A stretch of 64,000 nt of DNA from Oceanobacillus_B kapialis (GTDB taxonomy: Bacteria; Bacillota; Bacilli; Bacillales; Amphibacillaceae), in NCBI RefSeq assembly GCF_042685265.1, contig NZ_JBHUMX010000045.1; one strand, given 5' to 3'. A program made the position numbers and the translations under genes. The notes beneath the pieces are model-generated. The model worked only from the letters and a program-made list of their open reading frames with translations, did not search any database and was not told where the DNA came from. This document shows positions 34,651 to 44,212 of the stretch, one piece after another. Position 1 is the first letter of the stretch. Each line of letters begins with the position of its first letter.

Positions 34651-35520
34651 TTACATAATAATTGCTTGCACTACTAGCCCGAGTACTAATCCTAGAAGAA
34701 TGGAAGATAGTGTACCTAACAGAAAATATTCCGCCCAGTTTCGATCATCTAACTGCTTAAATCGTGCAATGGATTTGGCTGCAATAATAAACGTGATAGC
34801 CGGATACGCACCAACAACTGTTAATAGTATAACTAGCAATCTTTCAATATACCCGATTAGTTTGCCGCGTGAACGAAGTGGGGAGGAATATGTAAAATAA
34901 TGATACTCCTCTGTAAGGTTATTCTCTGCCTTCAATTGGTTGGTTTCTTTTACATTAATCATCTGGTTTTTCAATGTTAATTCGCCTTCAAAGTTTGCAA
35001 GCTCTGAGGGCAAATTACCTATAATGTGCTTTACTATATGGCCACTAACACTTGTTGCTAATATATACATGATGGTTAGGAATAATAGTGTATTAAGTAG
35101 GCCTGTCATTCCGTTCCAATTTTCGATACGATCTGTAACAACTGTGAGGTTCATTTGAAAAAAGAGGAAACAGGTAACAACAATCATAGTAGTATGCAAA
35201 GCTTGATCCAATAAGAAGTACCCAAGTAATTTCATGTTATTTGGTGTATCTTTTTTAGCTCCCTCTACTAGCTTTATTTTCAGCAAGTCTATTAGTAGAT
35301 GTGTCATAACAATAAAAGCAAGCGGGAAGATGAAGTAGTTGATTACATTCTGGAAATCATGTAAATAACTCCATATGAATAAAAGGGCAATTCCTGTAGT
35401 CAATAAATGATGAAAGGAGTGGCTTTTTAAATATTTTACTTTTCCATTTACCATTTTATCGGATTGTAGCCAAAAATCAGCGATTAAATGTGCAAGGAGC
35501 AGCAATAAGAAAGTAGTCAT
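34651..35520 (-). CDS. DUF3307 membrane protein
   Basis: A 289-residue protein. Residues 1-120 match DUF3307, with four helices and the conserved LLAHLIADFWLQSDKMVNGK and KSHSFHHLLTT. Residues 135-160 form another helix, a charged loop follows, and the C-terminus has two more helices. Function unknown. It overlaps the upstream SatD-like gene by four bases (ATGA), so the two are translated together and probably work as a pair. Confidence 0.85.
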   Translation of the reverse strand: MTTFLLLLLAHLIADFWLQSDKMVNGKVKYLKSHSFHHLLTTGIALLFIWSYLHDFQNVINYFIFPLAFIVMTHLLIDLLKIKLVEGAKKDTPNNMKLLGYFLLDQALHTTMIVVTCFLFFQMNLTVVTDRIENWNGMTGLLNTLLFLTIMYILATSVSGHIVKHIIGNLPSELANFEGELTLKNQMINVKETNQLKAENNLTEEYHYFTYSSPLRSRGKLIGYIERLLVILLTVVGAYPAITFIIAAKSIARFKQLDDRNWAEYFLLGTLSSILLGLVLGLVVQAIIM

Positions 35521-36293
35521 TTTAATCTCCTATCTTTTGGAATATAGTTGTGGAGATGGTATTGTATATTTCGTTTAATATTTGATTGAAGATTACTATT
35601 TAAACCCTGCTCATCCTGTGTATCTAATGAATCTAATACGTTTACAATATCATGAAATGCCCGTAAAATGGTTTGCGTTTTTCCTTGCCTCATATGATGC
35701 GAGATAGTGGGTGTTGTTCGTTCAAGATAGTCGCTCACTTTAGTTTGTTGGCCAAGTATGAAATATAAGGAACAAACAAGAGATTGTATGTCGGTTTGTT
35801 CGTTCATTTGTTCCTGCTTTAGCATTAAACTTGTATTAATTAATGTTTCGAATTGCTTGTTAAAAACAGTGAAGCTTTGTTTACCCGATACATTCGTTAA
35901 TGCAAAGTGAAATTGCGATCTATTCTGTTGGTTTTTAAGGTAATCGGAGGCATTTCTTGCTTGTTTCATTAAAGGGTGTATCCAGGTTTCTAGATTGATA
36001 TCACTTAACTTCTCCGGAATTTCTCCAAAGGTAAGACCGAAATAAGGTTTGTGATTGGAAAATTTCCAGACGTGATTAATATAATAAGCTAGTGTATAGG
36101 CGGTTGCATAACCCTTACAAACTACGACCAATTCATCACCAGCTCTATGACTAATCTTTGTTTCTACAATATATTGTGTCCACACGGCAATATTTGTTTT
36201 TAATTCCTCCAGATATTCGCTAAGTTCGTGTCCTGTTTGTTCTTGAGATGAATTACTTATATCCATAATAAAGACGGAGACATTAGTAGACAT
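35517..36293 (-). CDS. SatD-like protein: palm/cyclase-like domain plus helix-turn-helix
   Basis: A 258-residue soluble protein. The N-terminus (VSVFIMDIS with Asp11, then HRAGDELVVVCKG with Asp53 and Glu54) has the spacing and look of the two acidic motifs of class III cyclase or GGDEF-like palm folds, as SatD proteins also do. Residues 172-207 (LVCSLYFILGQQTKVSDYLERTTPTISHHM) look like a helix-turn-helix. It is paired with DUF3307. The family name is moderately sure; the cyclase resemblance is my inference. Confidence 0.6.
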   Translation of the reverse strand: MSTNVSVFIMDISNSSQEQTGHELSEYLEELKTNIAVWTQYIVETKISHRAGDELVVVCKGYATAYTLAYYINHVWKFSNHKPYFGLTFGEIPEKLSDINLETWIHPLMKQARNASDYLKNQQNRSQFHFALTNVSGKQSFTVFNKQFETLINTSLMLKQEQMNEQTDIQSLVCSLYFILGQQTKVSDYLERTTPTISHHMRQGKTQTILRAFHDIVNVLDSLDTQDEQGLNSNLQSNIKRNIQYHLHNYIPKDRRLK

Positions 36294-36328
36294 ACATAAA
36301 CAGCTCCTTGCTAATAAAATAGATTAAG

Positions 36329-36404
36329 TTAGATTATATAATCGAATATAACAAAAGTTAGATGAAATAGTCAAACCCAACAATAGTTAGATGTTTTAAT
36401 CTAA
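36329..36404. promoter_or_regulatory. Cluster of palindromic GTTAGAT sites upstream of the SatD-like gene
   Basis: GTTAGAT occurs three times (36328, 36357, 36386). The first joins a perfect GATTATATAATC palindrome (36332-36343); the last forms TTAGAT-six bases-ATCTAA (36387-36404). These look like operator sites 35-110 bases before the SatD-like gene. The rest of the gap to 36653 has no gene I can support. Confidence 0.5.
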
Positions 36405-36653
36405 TTAACCGTAAATTGTTTAAACAAATTTAAAGGAGGCAGAAAAAAGCGTTTGAGATAGTAGTCTTATTTCATTGTTAGGGGAGCTCGGTTTACAGAA
36501 GGATTTTAAATTCAAAGTAAGATATTTAATAGAATAAAGATTTTAGATCATTTCGGTTTATCAAACAGAATTTTTACCCGATTAAAAGGAACATTAATTA
36601 GACCATTTCTTCGTTACATTATTTATACGATTAAACGGTAAATGGGGGAGAAT

Positions 36654-37310
36654 ATGAAAAAAGTTTATATCTTGTTAAGTACTTTTGTCACCTGTGCCGT
36701 GCTGGCAATTATCGAGCATGGAGTGGAGATTAATTATGTTATAAAAACCTTATGTAAAATTAGTTTTTTCTTCCTAGTAATTTGGAGTTATAAAAAGATC
36801 TTTAAGGATTTTCGCTTTAGAGATATACTTTCCTTTTCTAAGTTAGGGAGAAGAGAATGGATAAAGGTAATGCTACTCGGGCTATTGTCAGCTGGAGTTG
36901 TACTTGGCGCTTATTTACTATTTTTACCGTACATAGATCTTAATCTAATACACCAAGACTTAACAGAAAGACTGGGCATTACAGCGCTGGGTTTTATTTT
37001 TGTTGGAATTTATATATCCTTTGGAAACTCTTTACTTGAAGAGTATTTTTTTAGGGGATTTATTTTTTTTAACTTACCGCGTAAATGGGGGTACATTTAC
37101 AGCCCATTATTATTTGCAAGCTATCATATTCCGATGATTATACTTTGGTTTACAGTTGATATTATCTTAATTTGTTTTATAGGCTTATGGATTATTGGGG
37201 TTGTTTTTCATCTGGTAAATGAGAAAAATAGAACGATTTGGGCGTCTTGGATCATTCATATATGTGCAGATATTATGATCATTATGATTGGGTTGAATGT
37301 GTTTTATTGA
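36654..37310 (+). CDS. CPBP-family intramembrane metalloprotease
   Basis: A 218-residue, very hydrophobic protein with about six helices and the CPBP/Abi motifs: EEYFFRGFIFF (motif 1), FASYHIPMI (motif 2) and SWIIHICAD (motif 3). Family members include CAAX proteases and bacteriocin self-immunity proteins. No bacteriocin gene is visible nearby. GGGGGAG precedes the ATG at 36654, which is preferred to the ATG at 36642. Confidence 0.85.
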   Translation: MKKVYILLSTFVTCAVLAIIEHGVEINYVIKTLCKISFFFLVIWSYKKIFKDFRFRDILSFSKLGRREWIKVMLLGLLSAGVVLGAYLLFLPYIDLNLIHQDLTERLGITALGFIFVGIYISFGNSLLEEYFFRGFIFFNLPRKWGYIYSPLLFASYHIPMIILWFTVDIILICFIGLWIIGVVFHLVNEKNRTIWASWIIHICADIMIIMIGLNVFY

Positions 37311-37494
37311 GGTATTATTGTAATATAGATTCTGTTTAATCATGAGTATACTTAAGTAAACATTCTTACACTTAAAAATAAGCAAATGTTCATTGCAAAT
37401 GATATTCTCTAGTTAACGTATAGTCGACAATAGAAGGGAGGAAGTCTAAAAGATTTAGAGAAAGTATTTATACACATTGAAAGGGGATAGTGAC

Positions 37495-38052
37495 TTGAAA
37501 CAAACATTACTAATCATTGATGCACAGCAAGAATTAATTGATGGGAATCAAGAAATGAGGCCAATCTATCATAAAGAACAACTAATTCGTACTATTAATG
37601 ACGTGATAAAGAAAGCAATGGAAGCTGATGTGCCTGTTCTTTTTGTTAGGGATCTCGATGTTGCAGAGGGGAAAGGGAATGGATTTCAGGTTCATAGCGA
37701 AATAAATGTACCTTCTAAAACAAAGATCTTTGATAAATCTGCAACAAATGCCTTTTATGGCACAGGTCTATTAGAATATTTGAAGGGGCAGGAAATTGAA
37801 CATATTGTGATGATGGGATGTGAAACACAGCATTGTATTGACAGTGCTGTAAGAACAGCAACTATCAGTGGTTTTGATGTAACTCTAATTGGAGATGGCC
37901 ACTCAACATTAGGCAATGATGTTTTAAGTGAAGAACAAATTATAAAGCATCATAATAGTACACTTCACGGTCATTATAATGTTGATCATTTTTCAGTTGT
38001 CAGAGATTCTGCAGAAGATGTTTTTGTACCAAACCATGACTTGTACAGGTAA
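37495..38052 (+). CDS. Isochorismatase-like cysteine hydrolase
   Basis: A 185-residue single-domain hydrolase: LLIIDAQQELIDGN with the catalytic Asp, KSATNAFYGTGLLEYLKGQ supplying Lys, and MMGCETQHCIDSAVRTA with the nucleophilic Cys. Relatives are nicotinamidases and N-carbamoylsarcosine amidase-like enzymes; the substrate is open. AAAGGGG sits seven bases before the TTG at 37495. Confidence 0.88.
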   Translation: MKQTLLIIDAQQELIDGNQEMRPIYHKEQLIRTINDVIKKAMEADVPVLFVRDLDVAEGKGNGFQVHSEINVPSKTKIFDKSATNAFYGTGLLEYLKGQEIEHIVMMGCETQHCIDSAVRTATISGFDVTLIGDGHSTLGNDVLSEEQIIKHHNSTLHGHYNVDHFSVVRDSAEDVFVPNHDLYR

Positions 38053-38373
<321 letters not shown>

Positions 38374-38411
38374 AAAAACTACGCCAGATTATTTTATCTG
38401 GCGTAGTTTTT
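38374..38411. terminator. Bidirectional terminator
   Basis: AAAAACTACGCCAGAT and ATCTGGCGTAGTTTTT form a 16-bp perfect stem with a six-base loop, between the plus-strand hydrolase and the minus-strand FAD/Rieske gene. Confidence 0.92.
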
Positions 38412-38412
38412 G

Positions 38413-39948
38413 CTAACCGTTTTTGGTCTTCATATCTACTTTAGCTAAAGGTTTTTTTGCGGGGCCTTCGAGCACATCACCTTTATAGGAAAAGCGTGAT
38501 CCATGACAAGGACAATCCCAGCTACGGTCGCCGGAATTCCATTCGACCTCGCAGCCTAAATGTGTGCACGTTGTATCTACCGCATGTAATGTTTCTTGTT
38601 TATCCTTATAAACGCCAGTTCTTTTTCCATTAATCCGTGTAACGATTGCTTCATCTACTTTTATTTCGTCAAGCTTGTTATCAGAAAAATCCAATTTACC
38701 CTTAATCATATGTTTTGCAACATCTGCATTCATGGATATAAATTTACGGACAGACGGATCTGGTTGGAACCGTGATGGCACATAAATTTCTGCGTAATCA
38801 TTTGGTATGTTTGTTATCTCGTCAGCAAGAATCATTGCTGCCACTGTACCATTGGTCATTCCCCATTTTCTGTATCCTGTGGCAACATATACATTGCTTT
38901 CTCCTTTGGTAATAGGTCCGATATATGGAACCTTATCCATAGTGGTTAAATCCTGTGCAGACCAACGATAAACAAATTCCTTTACATCAAAATGTTCGGA
39001 AGAAAATTTTTTAAGCTTTTCATAATGGTGCATGACGGACTCTCCCTGGCCAGTCTTATGGCCTTCCCCACCTATAAGCCATAAAGGCTCATCTTTTCCA
39101 GGGGTCGTTCTAATGGACCTAGTAGGACTTTCTGCATTAATGTACATTCCACCAGGGTATTCTAACTTTGACGTTGCAGCAACTACATAGGATCGTTTTG
39201 GGTACATTCTGGCAAAATAAAAGCCCTGTTTATCATAAAATGGAAAATGGGAAGCGATAATTACATGATTACATGTAATTCGGTGTCCGTCTTTAGTAAG
39301 AATATTAGGGTGCTTGTTATACTCAATATCGATAGCTGGTGTGTTTTCATAAAATGTAACACCATTCTCTTTACATAGCTTAACAAGCTCCTTTAAATAC
39401 TTTAATGGATGAAATTGAGCTTGATTCTTCATTTTTATTGCTGCTTTTAACGGGAGCTTTAAAGGGATCTCCGTTAGATACTCACTGTCTATCGACAACT
39501 TTTCATATGCCTTCATTTCATTTTCTAACTGCATGATGTAGTGGTCATCGTTTGTATAGACATAAGCATCCTGTGATTCATAATCACAATCCATTTGATG
39601 CTCGCTAATTGTCTTTTCAATGAATTCTTTTGCTCTCATAGCTGCTTGATAATAGGTAGCAGTTTTTTCTTCACCCATATGGGTAATAAATTCATCATAA
39701 ATCAATCCATGTTGTGCTGTAATTTTTGCTGTGGTGTGGCCTGTTGTGCCATTTAATATCTCGTCCGAATCAATTAAGACAACTTGAACATTTTGTTTAG
39801 ATAATAAGTAGGCAGCAGTAACACCAGTAATCCCCCCTCCTACAATGGCAACCTCCGTCTTTATAGAAGTTTTTAGTGGTTCAAATGTCGGGATTTCTTC
39901 TTCCCGCCAATAAGGCTCTGGGTTTGATGGCAATTGAATTTCACGCAC
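38413..39948 (-). CDS. Second FAD-dependent oxidoreductase with Rieske domain
   Basis: A 511-residue paralogue of the protein at 30234-31757 with the same plan: dinucleotide motif VAIVGGGITGVTAAYLLSKQN, shared text such as GTTGHTTAKITAQHGLIYDEF, NQAQFHPLKYL and VATGYRKWGM, and Rieske ligands CTHLGC and CPCHGS. It lacks the Glu/Pro-rich linker and instead has a charged one. It starts at GTG after AGAGGAGA. Two diverged copies in one region suggest different partners or conditions. Confidence 0.9.
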   Translation of the reverse strand: MREIQLPSNPEPYWREEEIPTFEPLKTSIKTEVAIVGGGITGVTAAYLLSKQNVQVVLIDSDEILNGTTGHTTAKITAQHGLIYDEFITHMGEEKTATYYQAAMRAKEFIEKTISEHQMDCDYESQDAYVYTNDDHYIMQLENEMKAYEKLSIDSEYLTEIPLKLPLKAAIKMKNQAQFHPLKYLKELVKLCKENGVTFYENTPAIDIEYNKHPNILTKDGHRITCNHVIIASHFPFYDKQGFYFARMYPKRSYVVAATSKLEYPGGMYINAESPTRSIRTTPGKDEPLWLIGGEGHKTGQGESVMHHYEKLKKFSSEHFDVKEFVYRWSAQDLTTMDKVPYIGPITKGESNVYVATGYRKWGMTNGTVAAMILADEITNIPNDYAEIYVPSRFQPDPSVRKFISMNADVAKHMIKGKLDFSDNKLDEIKVDEAIVTRINGKRTGVYKDKQETLHAVDTTCTHLGCEVEWNSGDRSWDCPCHGSRFSYKGDVLEGPAKKPLAKVDMKTKNG

Positions 39949-40121
39949 TGTTCCGTCTCCTCTTCACGTTAGATTAGTATTATTGTTAACAAAAAAGAAA
40001 GGATATATAAGTTTGAATCGCCTTTTAAATAGGTAAACATATTAAATAGACATTAATCTTTATGGTATGGATATTTCTTTACTAAGAGGAATACCACTAA
40101 TCAATATAATGAGGTGATACT

Positions 40122-40388
40122 ATGAGAAAGCATGTAATCGTTAGTGGTAGCGTACAAGGCGTGGGATTCAGGAATGCAGCCAACAAGAAAGCAAAAGAGA
40201 TGAATTTAACAGGATGGGTCCAAAATAAAGCTGATGGGACAGTTGAGCTAGAAGTCGAAGGACAAGAAGAAAAACTTCAATACTATCTAAAGCAAATTGA
40301 GGATGGACTAAATAAATTTATAAAGGTTGAACGTATGGATGTAGAAAATAAAGAAGATTATGGGTATGACACATTTCAAACAAAATAA
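40122..40388 (+). CDS. acyP: Acylphosphatase
   Basis: An 88-residue protein with the family signature VSGSVQGVGFRNAANKKA (phosphate loop with the catalytic Arg of GFR) and GWVQNKADGTVELEVEG (catalytic Asn of VQN). It hydrolyses acyl phosphates. Acyl-phosphate is also the PlsY substrate, but no linkage between the two is shown. ATG follows TGAGGTGAT. Confidence 0.93.
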   Translation: MRKHVIVSGSVQGVGFRNAANKKAKEMNLTGWVQNKADGTVELEVEGQEEKLQYYLKQIEDGLNKFIKVERMDVENKEDYGYDTFQTK

Positions 40389-40402
40389 GTATACTTGCCC
40401 AC

Positions 40403-40441
40403 AAAAAAAGATCATCCTGAATACTCAGGTGATCTTTTTTT
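40403..40441. terminator. Bidirectional terminator between acyP and ferredoxin
   Basis: AAAAAAAGATCATCCTGA and TCAGGTGATCTTTTTTT form a long stem with one mismatch, with A and T tracts on either side. Confidence 0.9.
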
Positions 40442-40444
40442 GTA

Positions 40445-40684
40445 TTATTGCTCTTCAAAGAACTTTTTATTTAATGCTATATATTCGGTTTCCTCTTCCG
40501 GAACCTCGTCCTCCATGTAAATCGCTTCGACTGGGCATACTGCTTCACAGGCGCCACAATCAATGCATATCTCCGGATCTATATAAAACATGTCTTTTCC
40601 TTCTTCAATGCAGTCTACTGGGCAAACTTCTACACATTCGCCCGCCTTTTCATCCTTACATGGTGAGGTTATTACAAAAGCCAT
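40445..40684 (-). CDS. Ferredoxin with two iron-sulfur cluster motifs
   Basis: A 79-residue, acidic protein. The N-terminal half has C9, then CVEVCPVDC; the second has CIDCGACEAVCPVEAI, a standard 4Fe-4S motif. The first half, with a spaced first Cys, is the seven-iron (3Fe-4S/4Fe-4S) pattern of Bacillus-type ferredoxins. It would carry electrons to a reductase that is not encoded nearby; the Rieske proteins are possible but unproven partners. A TATAAT about 60 bases upstream is a candidate promoter. Confidence 0.92.
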   Translation of the reverse strand: MAFVITSPCKDEKAGECVEVCPVDCIEEGKDMFYIDPEICIDCGACEAVCPVEAIYMEDEVPEEETEYIALNKKFFEEQ

Positions 40685-40989
40685 AAATCAATTTCCTCCT
40701 CTAATCATTGCCTATCCGTATCGAATTGGTATGTTACAAGCTATTATAACTTATTTTCACCAAAAATTAAAAGGACAAACATTTTGTTAAATGAAACGAT
40801 TCTTTTAAGAAATAGTCTGTCTTGTAGCTTACCATAGTATCAATATCACTTTTTCTTCAGTCACATTAATCTCCGTTAAATAACATATAGTGAATTATTC
40901 ATTCTTTTTACAATAGTAATCATTTTATAAATCACTTTTCCTACGTATAACCATATTATTAAATAAAACGTAATAAGGGAGAGATATAC

Positions 40990-42180
40990 ATGGAAGTAAC
41001 GGTCCGTCAAGGGGATTCTTTATGGTATTATAGTCAATTATTTGGCATCCCACTCATTTTAATAGAACAGTCTAATCCACAGGATTCTCCTGAACAATTA
41101 TCTATTGGTCAGGTAATACAGATTCCAGGGTATGTGTCTGAAACGTATACGATACAGGAAAATGATACGTTATATTCTATTTCAATACGCAATAATGTGC
41201 CTCTAGATATGTTGTTTTTATTGAATGCATCGCTTAATCCTAACAACCTTCAGCAAGGGCAAACGATTGAAATCCCCCAAAAAGTTAACGCGTTGCTATT
41301 TACAGATCCAGATAATTATACGTACGATAAGATGCTTGATGATCTTGAGGCAATACAAGAGGTTTATCCGTTTATACGCCAAAATATTATCGGAAATTCC
41401 GTGATGGGAAAAGAACTGATTGAATTGCAAATTGGGAATGGTTCGAAGCAAGTTCATTTAAATGGTTCGTTTCATGCAAATGAATGGATTACCACCCCTG
41501 TTATAATGCGTTTTCTAAACGAATATGCATTAGCCTTAACCAACCATCTCCCCATTAGAGGAGTATTTGCATTACCATTACTTACTGATACGACACTGTC
41601 TGTAGTACCAATGGTGAACCCTGATGGTGTTAACCTGGTTTTAAATGGTGCATCTGCTGCTGGTGACAGAGAACAGGAAGTCTTAACGATAAATAATCAA
41701 CAGGAAGATTTCTCTAACTGGAAGGCGAATATTCGGGGAGTCGACTTGAATAACCAATATCCAGCACTTTGGGATGTCGAAGCGGCTCGCAAGCCAACAT
41801 CTCCAGAGCCAAGAGATTTTCCAGGTTATTCACCTTTAACAGAACCAGAAGCGATAGCGATGGCTGATTTAGCACGGCAACGAACTTTTGATCGCATGAA
41901 TGCTTTTCATACACAAGGAGAAGAGATTTATTGGGGGTTTGAGGGGGATGAACCACCTGAATCCGAAGACATTGTAATGGAATATGCAAGAGTCAGTGGC
42001 TATGAACCCGTGCAGTATATTGATAGCTACGCTGGGTATAAGGATTGGTTTATTCAAGAATTTCAACAACCAGGATTTACTGTTGAATTAGGAAGTGGCG
42101 TAAACCCTTTACCCATTGAACAATTTGAAGAAATATACCAGGAAACCCTTGGGATCATGCTTGCCAACTTATATTTATAA
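40990..42180 (+). CDS. LysM-M14 gamma-D-glutamyl-L-diamino acid endopeptidase (YqgT type)
   Basis: A 396-residue protein: two N-terminal LysM repeats (VRQGDSLWYYSQLFGIP and YTIQENDTLYSISIRNNVP) that bind peptidoglycan, then an M14 carboxypeptidase fold with zinc ligands in GSFHANEW and NAFHTQGEEI and the catalytic Glu in FTVELGSG. Bacillus relatives cut the gamma-D-Glu-diaminopimelate bond in spore cortex or muropeptides. No signal peptide, in line with a sporulation-related mother-cell or forespore protein. Confidence 0.9.
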   Translation: MEVTVRQGDSLWYYSQLFGIPLILIEQSNPQDSPEQLSIGQVIQIPGYVSETYTIQENDTLYSISIRNNVPLDMLFLLNASLNPNNLQQGQTIEIPQKVNALLFTDPDNYTYDKMLDDLEAIQEVYPFIRQNIIGNSVMGKELIELQIGNGSKQVHLNGSFHANEWITTPVIMRFLNEYALALTNHLPIRGVFALPLLTDTTLSVVPMVNPDGVNLVLNGASAAGDREQEVLTINNQQEDFSNWKANIRGVDLNNQYPALWDVEAARKPTSPEPRDFPGYSPLTEPEAIAMADLARQRTFDRMNAFHTQGEEIYWGFEGDEPPESEDIVMEYARVSGYEPVQYIDSYAGYKDWFIQEFQQPGFTVELGSGVNPLPIEQFEEIYQETLGIMLANLYL

Positions 42181-42215
42181 CAACATGATTATCGCATGAT
42201 AGATAAGAAAAACAA

Positions 42216-42245
42216 AATAACAGGGGCTGTCCCCCTGTTATTTTG
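42216..42245. terminator. Terminator between the peptidase and the small gene
   Basis: AATAACAGGGG and CCCCTGTTATT form a tight stem with A and T tracts. The stop codon of the convergent gene at 42238 is inside the stem. Confidence 0.85.
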
Positions 42246-42444
42246 TTTCTTCAAAGTAGTCTTTTCTGAATCCGCCAATACGATTACTGTTATCGATAAT
42301 AAAATAAAACTCATCTGTTTCATTTTTAACATCATACATCTTACCTGGAGTTAGTTTGTTATGCACGACAAACTTTTTTGCATCAGCATGTACACATTTT
42401 ATTTGTTTTATTGTATTTCTCTTTTCCCATTCTAAATGAATCAT
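42238..42444 (-). CDS. Small DUF6501-like protein
   Basis: A 68-residue protein, reading MIHLEWEKRNTIKQIKCVHADAKKF...KLTPGKMYDVKNETDEFYFIIDNSNRIGGFRKDYFEE. The C-terminal half has an SH3-like look, binding an unknown partner. Conserved in Bacillaceae beside msrA, function unknown. Placed 38 bases after msrAB and possibly cotranscribed. Confidence 0.65.
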   Translation of the reverse strand: MIHLEWEKRNTIKQIKCVHADAKKFVVHNKLTPGKMYDVKNETDEFYFIIDNSNRIGGFRKDYFEETK

Positions 42445-42482
42445 CTTTTTTCCTCACTTTGTTTACATAATATTATTATGGT

Positions 42483-43442
42483 TTACTTGAATAAATAAAG
42501 GTATTGATTATAACCTTCTTCCTCCATTTGACTTACTGGGACAAATCGCATCGCTGCAGAATTCATACAATACCTTAAGCCACCTGCTTCCATAGGACCA
42601 TCTTCAAATACATGTCCTAAATGTGAATCGGAGTCTTTACTTCTAATTTCAGTACGAATCATTCCATGTGTTGTATCAGTTTTTTCTTCTACTTGATATT
42701 TATCAATAGGTTTAGTAAAGCTTGGCCACCCACACCCTGCATCATACTTGTCTTTAGAAGAAAATAATGGTTTGCCAGTTATGACATCAACATAGATCCC
42801 TTCTTCTTCATTATCCCAATAGTCATTTTGGAAAGGTCTTTCCGTGCCGTTCTCCTGGGTAACATGGTATTGAATTGGTGTGAGCTTTTGCTTTAGTTCA
42901 TCTTTGTCTATATCTTTCTTCCAGTTATTTTTTATGAAGTCCTCTCTTCCAGAACCTTTCTTATATAGACGATAATGAAAGGATTGTTTTTTATAATAAT
43001 CCTGATGCTTTTCCTCTGCTAAATAAAATGGCTTCGCCGGAAGTATTGGTGTTACAATTGGTTTAGAGAATTTTCCACTTTTCTCTAACTCCTCCTTAGA
43101 CTGTTCTGCTAGCTCTCTTTGCCGCTCATTATGATAAAAGATTGCTGTTTGGTATGATTCTCCTCTATCATTAAATTGCCCACTAGCGTCAGTAGGATCA
43201 ATCTGCTGCCAAAACGTACGAAGAAGTTGCTCGTACGGCATAATTTCTGGATCAAATGTGATTTGCACAGCTTCTACATGTCCTGTGGTATCAGAACAAA
43301 CTTGTTCATAGGTAGGGTTTTCTACATGCCCTCCTGTATATCCAGAAACAACGTGGTGGATTCCTGGACGTTCATCAAAGGGTTCTACCATACACCAAAA
43401 GCAACCCCCGGCAAATGTTGCGATTTCTTTATTTGAACTCAT
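42483..43442 (-). CDS. msrAB: Fused methionine sulfoxide reductase MsrA-MsrB
   Basis: A 319-residue fusion. MsrA (about 1-155) carries GGCFWC with catalytic Cys14 and acts on the S-epimer; MsrB (about 175-319) carries CGWPSF, THGMIRTEIRSKDSDSHLGHVFEDGP and RYCMNSAAMRF, with its catalytic Cys, and acts on the R-epimer. The usual pair of MsrB zinc CxxC motifs is absent, as in many fused forms. It repairs oxidised methionine in the cytoplasm. In B. subtilis the two are separate adjacent genes. Confidence 0.95.
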   Translation of the reverse strand: MSSNKEIATFAGGCFWCMVEPFDERPGIHHVVSGYTGGHVENPTYEQVCSDTTGHVEAVQITFDPEIMPYEQLLRTFWQQIDPTDASGQFNDRGESYQTAIFYHNERQRELAEQSKEELEKSGKFSKPIVTPILPAKPFYLAEEKHQDYYKKQSFHYRLYKKGSGREDFIKNNWKKDIDKDELKQKLTPIQYHVTQENGTERPFQNDYWDNEEEGIYVDVITGKPLFSSKDKYDAGCGWPSFTKPIDKYQVEEKTDTTHGMIRTEIRSKDSDSHLGHVFEDGPMEAGGLRYCMNSAAMRFVPVSQMEEEGYNQYLYLFK

Positions 43443-43525
43443 GCTATTACCTCCATTGCGTGATTTCAGCTTATCTCTATTTTTTCGCTTCTGAATAAAA
43501 AAATCAAGTCGGGGGCCTCAAATTC

Positions 43526-43984
43526 TTAAATAAATAATTTTGGCTTTGAATCACCGCTAGTATCGTGCCTATTAGGCATATCTGGCTGGCTTTTCGCCAT
43601 TTTATCTTTTTGCTTTTCTTTCGTTTCTTCTTGCTTATCATTGGTCGATACTTTATCGTCTGACTCTAAATCCTTAAAAGCCTTCATCATACGGTACATG
43701 GAAGGCAAATTTTTTACCATGGGACCATATTCTTGGACAATTGGTGCTGTAGATTGTACTACTTTGAGAACCTGTTGGACATTATTCAGCGTTGAGGACA
43801 ATCCTCCAACTCCTTTATTAATTAACCCTGCAGAGGCTTGAGGATTTGTAAATTTACTTAATAAAGAAGGGAGCCCCTGTCCCTGTCTTGCTGGACCAAC
43901 AGTACGATTGGGAAACATAAATAGATCAGGTCTTTGACCTATCGGGCGTTCGAATTGTCGCCCCCTAGGTGTCGGAAATACCAT
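43526..43984 (-). CDS. YqfQ/VrrA-like protein
   Basis: A 152-residue protein. An N-terminal Arg/Pro/Gly-rich part is followed by a conserved core (GLSSTLNNVQQVLKVVQSTAPIVQEYGPMVKNLPSMYRMMKAF) and a charged, disordered tail of Lys, Asp and Gln. This is the YqfQ/VrrA pattern, known in Bacillus for repeat-rich tails; here no tandem repeat is visible. Function unknown, possibly spore-associated. Confidence 0.75.
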   Translation of the reverse strand: MVFPTPRGRQFERPIGQRPDLFMFPNRTVGPARQGQGLPSLLSKFTNPQASAGLINKGVGGLSSTLNNVQQVLKVVQSTAPIVQEYGPMVKNLPSMYRMMKAFKDLESDDKVSTNDKQEETKEKQKDKMAKSQPDMPNRHDTSGDSKPKLFI

Positions 43985-44212
43985 GCTGCACTTCCCCTTT
44001 ATAGTTGATATTTTGACTTTGCATCACTATTAGAATACGTACTATAAAGGAAAAGGTGTAGGCTAAAAAAGGCATCATTTGGGTTGAAATAATAACCGAA
44101 TATTTCCCGGGCAACCGCATGTTTCAACAGGTTCTTTCTTTTGTGATAGGTTTTTTGTCGAAACAACAGCAATTAAGGGACTTACTGTATAAAAAGATGG
44201 TGGTAGGACGTT

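Noticed and set aside
36654..37310. CPBP protease as bacteriocin immunity
   Set aside because: No bacteriocin precursor, modification or export gene is seen on either side, so only the general family call is kept.
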